Assembly (NCBI GenBank): GCA_963836425.1
Contig: CAWIJJ010000006.1
Location: 434,001-498,000 of the forward strand
Origin: CAWIJJ01 sp963836425
GTDB lineage: Bacteria; Acidobacteriota; Terriglobia; Bryobacterales; Bryobacteraceae
DNA: 64,000 nucleotides
Direction of reading: 5' to 3'
In this document: positions 58,697 to 64,000 of the stretch, piece after piece
Numbering within the stretch: position 1 is the first letter of the stretch
Layout of the letters: every line of letters starts with the position of its first letter
Notes under the pieces: generated by a model
Told to the model about the DNA's origin: nothing
The model's database searches: none
The model's input: the letters and a program-made list of their open reading frames with translations, nothing else
Translations under genes and position numbers: made by a program

Positions 58697-60945
58697 ACCA
58701 CACCCCATTTTCTGCGGAGCAGCCACTCGCCGGAACGAAGCAGCAGCGCCAGAAGGAAGATTACCGGCATATCCCACAAATCCCGCGTCTCCCGGGTGGT
58801 GATCCCCGCCTCGGAATAAGAAATCTCGTTCGAGAGCTTGGACGCTTGATCCGGCTTGTAGTACCGGCCCCCGGTCTGCTGCGACAGCTTTTCGAGCAGT
58901 TCGCGATTTTGCGACGTGTGGAAATTCTCCGCCACACCGTCTTCCCGGCGAAAAGCCAGCATGTCGCGGCCGATCTCTTCCTGCTCCCGGCCGGCGATGA
59001 TCTCGGCCACGTACGAACCGGTCTTCTCGGCCGTCCACTCGCCGCCATAAATCCCTTCCTCGAGCGGCACCGGCGCCAGTTCGATAGTGGCGCTGCTGCC
59101 GTCGGGCGAAAGGAACCGGGCCTGCACCTTGGCGTTCATTACCGGTTTGAACTGTTTGTCCCGCACCTCCACCCGGATGGGCACGGAAGTCTCGTCGGAA
59201 AGGACCTGCCGCGGGGTCGTGGAAGTGACCTGCCCGGGCGCGTCCGTGACCAGGTAGCGATAGATCTGCTGCCAGAAGATGGGATGAGTCTTGTCATCGT
59301 GCTGGGTCCACATCTTCCAGCGCCAGGTGCCGCCGGTGGCTAACAAAACGGTGCGGCCGCGGCCGTAGTTTTCGGTGACGAGCAGGGGCCACTTGCGCTT
59401 CCCCGTCGGAGCGGATTGCAGGAGCACCGTGGCGCCCGGCTTCGCTTCGCCCGATTCCTGGTAGTCGGCCATTTGCGGCATCTTTTTCCAGTGCTCGGCG
59501 TTCTTGCGGGGGTCGTCATCGAGCCGGGTGATCACGCTTTCGCCGCCGGCCTGCGTCAGTTCAACGCTGGTGAAGTCGCGGTGGAAGGTGCCCTTCCCAT
59601 CGGGAATGATGGTGGGGATCAGGTCGGCCAGGGTGGATTTCTGGTAGCCGCCGTCGGAGAGCGAAGCGCGGCCGCCAAGGAACATCAGGCCGCCGCCGCG
59701 GCGGTCCACGAAATCGCGGATCAACTGCTGCTGGGTGGCGGTGAAATAGCCCGCTTCCACCGTGCCGATGATCAGCCCTTCATAAGGAAACAGGTCTTCG
59801 GCCTTGCTGGGAAACCCGTCCTCCATCTCTTTTTCGTTGTGGAATCCCTGCCGGTACAGCTTGTTTTCGGTGGTTCGCAGGATGCTCGCAAGCTCGATAT
59901 CCGGGAAGTCGTCGAGCGCCCGGCGCATAAACTTGTACTCGTGCCGCGGCTCGCCTTCGATGTGGAGGATGCGGGGCTTGCGGTTTTCGACGTTGACCAG
60001 GCGCGTGACGCGGTCGTTGACCGGGTTTTCCTCGCCCGAAATCGGCTCGATGCCGATGTCCAGGCTCTTCGGTCCGGCTTCCCCGCAGTTGAATACCAGC
60101 GTTTCGCTCTGCACCTGGCCGTCCGACTTAAGCGTGATCTCCTGCGAAGCCAGCACTTTGCCGCCGTCGCGCACGGAGAGCCGCGCCTTGCTGCCCGAGA
60201 GCCCGTAGCTCTGTAACGAGACGACGGCCGTGAGCTTCGATTTCGGCAGCGCGCGCGCCGCCACCACGGCGTCGGTGATTTCCACATCCCGTTGCGGGTG
60301 CTCCCGGCCGAAGCCGATCGTGTGGATCGGAATGCGCTGCCGCCGGATCGCCGCCACCGTCTCCTGGTCGATTCCGCCGGCATTGTCGGCGCCGTCGCTC
60401 AACAGCACGATCGCGCCGAGCGGCAAAGACGAAGATTCCGCCAGCACCTGCTCGAGGGTATCGCCGATACGTGTCGCCGGCGAGTCGCCTGCCAGCGTGT
60501 CGGCCTTCTGGATGCGCTCGGGTTCCTTGCCGAACTTGTACATCCGGATCTGGAATTTATCGCCGAGCGATTTGATCAGCCCGCTATCGAGGATGGATTT
60601 CGCCGCCGCCTCCCGGCTGCCGCCGGCTTCGTCCTTGAGGGACATGCTGCGGGAATTATCGACCAGCACCGCCACCACGTTCTGTTGGGGCTTAAGGGTG
60701 GCGACGCTGAGCGCGGGATGCCACAGCAGAAAGAGGATCAGCGCCACCATGCAGGCTTCGAGAGTCCAGATGGCGACGGGCCTCAGCCCGCTCAACATGC
60801 CGTGATTGCGCCGGACGTGCCAGAAGAGAAGACCGGCGGCCACCAGGATGGCCACTCCCATCAGCCATAGCGGCCAGGGAGTCAGGAAGACAAACTGTCC
60901 TTTATTGAACAGGCTGGCGGGATACTTGAACAGAAGTTCGAACAT
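58693..60945 (-). CDS. VWA-domain protein with glutamine-amidotransferase-like domain
   Basis: This 750-residue protein has an N-terminal three-helix membrane anchor (FLTPWPLWLMGVAILVAAGL, AIWTLEACMVALILFLLW), a VWA domain with VAVLVDNSRSMSLK (DxSxS) and AIVLLSDGADNAGGI, an Ig-like stretch (KARLSVRDGGKVLASQ), and a GATase-like domain (YEGLIIGTVEAGYFTATQQQ followed by MFLGGRASLSDGGYQKS). A second helix (PVIFLLALLLRSGEWLLR) closes the protein. As the first gene, it probably carries the operon promoter in 60946-61199. Likely part of a BatA-type envelope complex. Confidence 0.88.
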   Translation of the reverse strand: MFELLFKYPASLFNKGQFVFLTPWPLWLMGVAILVAAGLLFWHVRRNHGMLSGLRPVAIWTLEACMVALILFLLWHPALSVATLKPQQNVVAVLVDNSRSMSLKDEAGGSREAAAKSILDSGLIKSLGDKFQIRMYKFGKEPERIQKADTLAGDSPATRIGDTLEQVLAESSSLPLGAIVLLSDGADNAGGIDQETVAAIRRQRIPIHTIGFGREHPQRDVEITDAVVAARALPKSKLTAVVSLQSYGLSGSKARLSVRDGGKVLASQEITLKSDGQVQSETLVFNCGEAGPKSLDIGIEPISGEENPVNDRVTRLVNVENRKPRILHIEGEPRHEYKFMRRALDDFPDIELASILRTTENKLYRQGFHNEKEMEDGFPSKAEDLFPYEGLIIGTVEAGYFTATQQQLIRDFVDRRGGGLMFLGGRASLSDGGYQKSTLADLIPTIIPDGKGTFHRDFTSVELTQAGGESVITRLDDDPRKNAEHWKKMPQMADYQESGEAKPGATVLLQSAPTGKRKWPLLVTENYGRGRTVLLATGGTWRWKMWTQHDDKTHPIFWQQIYRYLVTDAPGQVTSTTPRQVLSDETSVPIRVEVRDKQFKPVMNAKVQARFLSPDGSSATIELAPVPLEEGIYGGEWTAEKTGSYVAEIIAGREQEEIGRDMLAFRREDGVAENFHTSQNRELLEKLSQQTGGRYYKPDQASKLSNEISYSEAGITTRETRDLWDMPVIFLLALLLRSGEWLLRRKWGVV

Positions 60946-61092
60946 GAAGATCCGATTAAAGACACGTCTTGACGGCTATAGGGACGTGGCTGGGGCACTC
61001 CGGAGTTACAGACAGTTCCCAATTGAGGGGAAGTTCTACAAGCGGGCGCATTTCTCGGAAGCCCTCGTATTCGTAAAGGATAGCACGCGCAC

Positions 61093-61109
61093 CTGACAAT
61101 GGGGTCAGA
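61093..61109. repeat. Short hairpin resembling a REP-like unit
   Basis: CTGAC-AATGGG-GTCAG makes a 5-base stem within the divergent region between the VWA operon and uvrA. It is followed by GCAGTTTTGCAACTTTCG, text I associate with RAYT/REP-type repeats in the phylum. One copy in the window, so it is a low-confidence call. Confidence 0.25.
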
Positions 61110-61199
61110 CGCAGTTTTGCAACTTTCGTTTGTCCCATCTTGGAACGAAAAACTGGGCGCCCTTGCCCGGCCCGGTATACTGGAATCTCAGAGCCTCCC

Positions 61200-64000
61200 G
61201 TGCAAGATTACATTCGGATCCGTGGTGCGCGGGTCCACAACCTGAAGAACATTTCGCTTTCTATTCCCCACAACCAGCTCACCGTGGTGACCGGCGTTTC
61301 GGGTTCCGGTAAATCATCGCTGGCCTTCGACACGGTTTATGCCGAGGGGCAGCGCCGCTACGTCGAATCGCTGTCCGCCTACGCGCGGCAGTTCCTGGAG
61401 CGAATGGAAAAACCGGACGTGGACGAGATTGACGGCATCGCTCCCGCCGTCGCCATCCGGCAGAAAAACACCAGCCGCAATCCGCGCTCGACCGTCGCCA
61501 CCTCGACCGAGTGTTACGACTTCCTGCGCCTGCTGTTCGCCCGCGTGGGGCGGACTTTCTGTCCGGACTGCGGAACCCGCGTCCGCAAGGACACGGTGGA
61601 CGAAGTGGCCCAGCGGCTGCTCGCCCTGCCCCAGGGTTCCCGCTGGTACGCGCTCTTTCCGTGCGGCCAGTTCGCCACCACGCAGGCCCTGCGGGACCAT
61701 CTTTTTGAACTCCGCAAGCGCGGTTTCAACCGGTTGTTCCAGGGCGGGAGGCTGTTCGAGTTCTCGACCCCGGAGTCGCTGCTCGATATCGACTTCTCGC
61801 AACCGCTTTACATCCTGGTAGATCGGGTGGCGATAGGGCCGGACCTGCACCAGCGCCTGGTGGACACCATCGAGATCTGCTACCGCGAAGCGGGCGAAGT
61901 GATTTTCGAGGCGGCGGCCGGCGGCGAGCGGCTCCGCTTCAACGAGAAGTTCGAGTGCAAGACCTGCGGCAGGAGCTTCGCCATCCCGGAGCCCGCCTTC
62001 TTCAGCTTCAACTCGCCTGCCGGCGCCTGCCCCCGCTGTCAGGGCTTCGGCAACACCATCGATTACGATCTCGACCGCGTGATTCCGGATGCGACGCTGA
62101 CGATCGACGACGGCGCCGTGGAGCCTTGGACGCGTCCGAAGTACCGTTCCTGGCTGGGCAACCTCCGCAAACACGTGGCGCGGGGAGGCCTGCGCCTGAA
62201 CGTTCCCGTCTGCGAGCTCCGGCCGGAAGAGCGGGAAGTGCTCGACGGTTTCATCCGCCGCTTCTTCGACCACCTGGAATCGAAAAAGTACAAGGTCCAC
62301 GTGCGCGTCCTGCTGAGCCGCTACCGGGGCTACGCGCTGTGTCCGGAATGCCGCGGCGCGCGCCTGCGCAAGGAGGCGCTGTACGTGCGCGTTGGCGGCA
62401 AGACCCTTGGCGATGTCGTGCGCCTGAACATCGCCGAAGCGCGCGACTTTTTCGACGCCCTCGACCTGAGCCCGGAAGAGGCGGCGATCGCCGAAAAGGT
62501 CCTGGTGGAGATCCGCCAGCGGCTGAAGTTTCTGAACGACGTCGGCCTGGAATACCTGACGCTGGACCGGCTCGCGGCCACGCTTTCGGGAGGCGAGGCC
62601 CAGCGGATCCAGCTTGCCACCTCGCTCGGCTCGCGCCTCGTGGGCGCCTGCTATGTGCTCGACGAACCGTCGATCGGGCTGCACAGCCGCGATACCGGAC
62701 GCCTCATCCGGATTCTCGAGGAATTGCGCGGCCTCGGCAACACCATCCTGGTGGTGGAGCACGATCCGGAGGTGATGCGGTCCGCGGACCATATCATCGA
62801 TCTCGGTCCCGGCGCCGGCGAGCACGGCGGGTCGATCGTTTTCGAGGGCCCGCTCGATGCCCTGATCGCCGACGGCAACCGTTCCTTGACGGCGCGATAT
62901 CTGCGGGGGGAGGCGAGAGTGGCGGCCGACCGTCCGCGCCGCCCCTTCAACCCCAAGCGGACGCTGCGCTTCAGCGGCGCGCGCATCCACAATTTGCAGA
63001 ATATCGACGTGGAGATCCCTCTGGAGACTATGGTGGCCATCACGGGCGTCTCCGGCTCCGGCAAGTCCACCCTGGTACACGACGTGATCTTTCGCTCCCT
63101 CGAGGCCCTGCACAAGGCTCGCGAGTCCGATCATGACGCGGAATTCGACGATGCCGCCGAGGCGCTGGAAGCGGCGGGGCCCAAGGTGACGTGCAAGGCC
63201 GTGCGCGGAGCGGAGCGCATCTCCAGCACGGTGATGGTGGACCAGTCGCCGATCGGACGCACGCCGCGGTCGAACCCGATCACCTACATGAAGGCTTTCG
63301 ACCAGGTGCGCGCCCTCTTTGCCTCTACGCGCGAGGCCGGGAAGCGCGGCTATACCGCCGGCCATTTTTCGTTCAACGTGGCGGGGGGCCGCTGCGAAAC
63401 CTGCCAGGGCGACGGCACGGTGACGGTGGAGATGCAGTTCCTCGCCGACGTGGAACTGGTTTGCGAAGAGTGCAACGGGACACGCTACAAGAGCGGCATT
63501 CTGGAAATCCTGTACAGCGGCCTGAACATCCACCAGGTTCTGGGGCTGACGGTGCGGGAGGCGATGGAGTTTTTCCACGCAACTCCGCGGCTGGTGCAGC
63601 GGCTGAAGGTGCTGGACGACGTGGGTCTCGGGTACTTGCGGCTGGGCCAGTCGGCGACCACCCTTTCGGGCGGCGAGGCGCAGCGCGTCAAACTGGCGGC
63701 CTACCTGGCCGCGTCCACCGTGGAAGGCACGCTGTTCATTTTCGACGAGCCCACGACGGGCCTGCATTTCGACGATATCGCCAAGCTGCTCGGGGCCTTC
63801 CAGCGGCTGATCGACAACGGCGGCAGCGTGATCGTGATCGAGCACAACCTGGACGTGATCCGCGCCGCCGACTGGGTCATCGATCTCGGCCCCGAGGGCG
63901 GCTACAACGGCGGGCAGGTGGTGGCCGCGGGAACGCCCGAAACGATTGCGGCCGCACCAGGCTCGCACACCGGCCGCTACCTCCGCGCGCTGCTCGGGAC
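61200..64000 (+). CDS. uvrA: Excinuclease ABC subunit A (right end truncated)
   Basis: Start GTG 61200 (QDYIRIRGARVHNLKNI). The visible 933 residues include Walker A VVTGVSGSGKSSLAFDTV, a zinc site beginning CPDCGTRVRKDTVDEVA, a second zinc module with CKTCGRSFA and CPRCQG, ABC signatures LSGGEAQRIQLATSLG and LSGGEAQRVKLAAYLA, and a second Walker A GVSGSGKSTLVHDV. The end reads SHTGRYLRALLG, so only a few residues lie beyond the window. UvrA finds DNA lesions with UvrB. Upstream 60946-61199 holds a REP-like hairpin and nothing else. Confidence 0.97.
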   Translation, partial: MQDYIRIRGARVHNLKNISLSIPHNQLTVVTGVSGSGKSSLAFDTVYAEGQRRYVESLSAYARQFLERMEKPDVDEIDGIAPAVAIRQKNTSRNPRSTVATSTECYDFLRLLFARVGRTFCPDCGTRVRKDTVDEVAQRLLALPQGSRWYALFPCGQFATTQALRDHLFELRKRGFNRLFQGGRLFEFSTPESLLDIDFSQPLYILVDRVAIGPDLHQRLVDTIEICYREAGEVIFEAAAGGERLRFNEKFECKTCGRSFAIPEPAFFSFNSPAGACPRCQGFGNTIDYDLDRVIPDATLTIDDGAVEPWTRPKYRSWLGNLRKHVARGGLRLNVPVCELRPEEREVLDGFIRRFFDHLESKKYKVHVRVLLSRYRGYALCPECRGARLRKEALYVRVGGKTLGDVVRLNIAEARDFFDALDLSPEEAAIAEKVLVEIRQRLKFLNDVGLEYLTLDRLAATLSGGEAQRIQLATSLGSRLVGACYVLDEPSIGLHSRDTGRLIRILEELRGLGNTILVVEHDPEVMRSADHIIDLGPGAGEHGGSIVFEGPLDALIADGNRSLTARYLRGEARVAADRPRRPFNPKRTLRFSGARIHNLQNIDVEIPLETMVAITGVSGSGKSTLVHDVIFRSLEALHKARESDHDAEFDDAAEALEAAGPKVTCKAVRGAERISSTVMVDQSPIGRTPRSNPITYMKAFDQVRALFASTREAGKRGYTAGHFSFNVAGGRCETCQGDGTVTVEMQFLADVELVCEECNGTRYKSGILEILYSGLNIHQVLGLTVREAMEFFHATPRLVQRLKVLDDVGLGYLRLGQSATTLSGGEAQRVKLAAYLAASTVEGTLFIFDEPTTGLHFDDIAKLLGAFQRLIDNGGSVIVIEHNLDVIRAADWVIDLGPEGGYNGGQVVAAGTPETIAAAPGSHTGRYLRALLG

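Noticed and set aside
61314..63968. 884-codon reverse frame opposite uvrA
   Set aside because: High-GC antisense shadow; the forward strand carries all UvrA motifs.
1..64000. tRNA, rRNA, riboswitch or prophage
   Set aside because: I scanned intergenic gaps by eye for cloverleaf-like and conserved tRNA words and for integrase or phage genes and saw none; a covariance search was not possible.

Overview
Host: high-GC DNA, almost fully coding, with a gene repertoire typical of Acidobacteriota of the Solibacter/Bryobacter type. Pointers are two very large Oar-like TonB-dependent receptors with an N-terminal carboxypeptidase-regulatory domain, an ADOP-type duplicated permease, a VWFA-related Acidobacterial protein, an ECF sigma factor overlapping a membrane Ser/Thr kinase gene, several Tat-exported enzymes, and a MoxR/DUF58/VWA operon. 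This is inference from gene content; there is no rRNA in the window and I saw no tRNA, CRISPR array or prophage. Layout: 1-1.7 kb is a toxin-antitoxin neighbourhood (RHH antitoxin at the edge, hicBA, fragments of a second hicA and of a DUF2442 gene) next to an elongation-factor-P-like gene whose tip loop is of the EfpL/YeiP type. 1.8-7.8 kb reads leftward: TonB receptor, SulP transporter and a Tat-signal PLP aminotransferase translationally coupled to SulP. 8-11.7 kb holds small secreted, membrane and zincin-like genes. 11.7-17.1 kb is a signalling block (sigma factor, kinase, ADOP permease). 17.1-21.5 kb holds small secreted or DNA-binding-like proteins, a metallophosphoesterase, a metallothionein-like protein, a VWFA protein and a TonB-like protein whose stop codon is duplicated by insertion of a 345-bp MITE-like element. 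22-26 kb carries rsgA, an alpha/beta hydrolase and fumarylacetoacetase. Middle: 26.3-30.2 kb is a tightly packed four-gene cluster of unrecognised proteins (a protein with an internal domain duplication, a large cytoplasmic-looking protein with a Pro/Cys-rich start, and two tandem paralogues, the second with a signal peptide). It is my best candidate for an undescribed system. 30.2-34.6 kb follows with a SRPBCC protein, a CgeB-like glycosyltransferase, a PIG-L deacetylase, a phosphoribosyltransferase-like/kinase-like fusion and a small HAD phosphatase, suggesting a small-molecule tailoring pathway. 34.6-41.6 kb has a Tat sugar isomerase-like protein, DUF4159, DUF423, a DinB-like protein, a Cys-rich secreted protein followed by the second TonB receptor, and a LacI regulator with a decayed fragment of a paralogue behind it. 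Right part: 41.6-43.9 kb is a two-gene cassette of unknown function that looks compositionally different. 44-47.8 kb is tadA, purH and a siroheme sulfite/nitrite reductase gene with a one-base frameshift near its 3' end and a perfect palindrome beside its ribosome binding site. 47.9-60.9 kb is a seven-gene leftward operon (VWA protein, caspase-like protein lacking Cys, TPR-peptidase, MoxR, DUF58, BatA-like, DUF4175 with long Gly-Gln-Gln arrays), most junctions overlapping. uvrA runs off the right edge.
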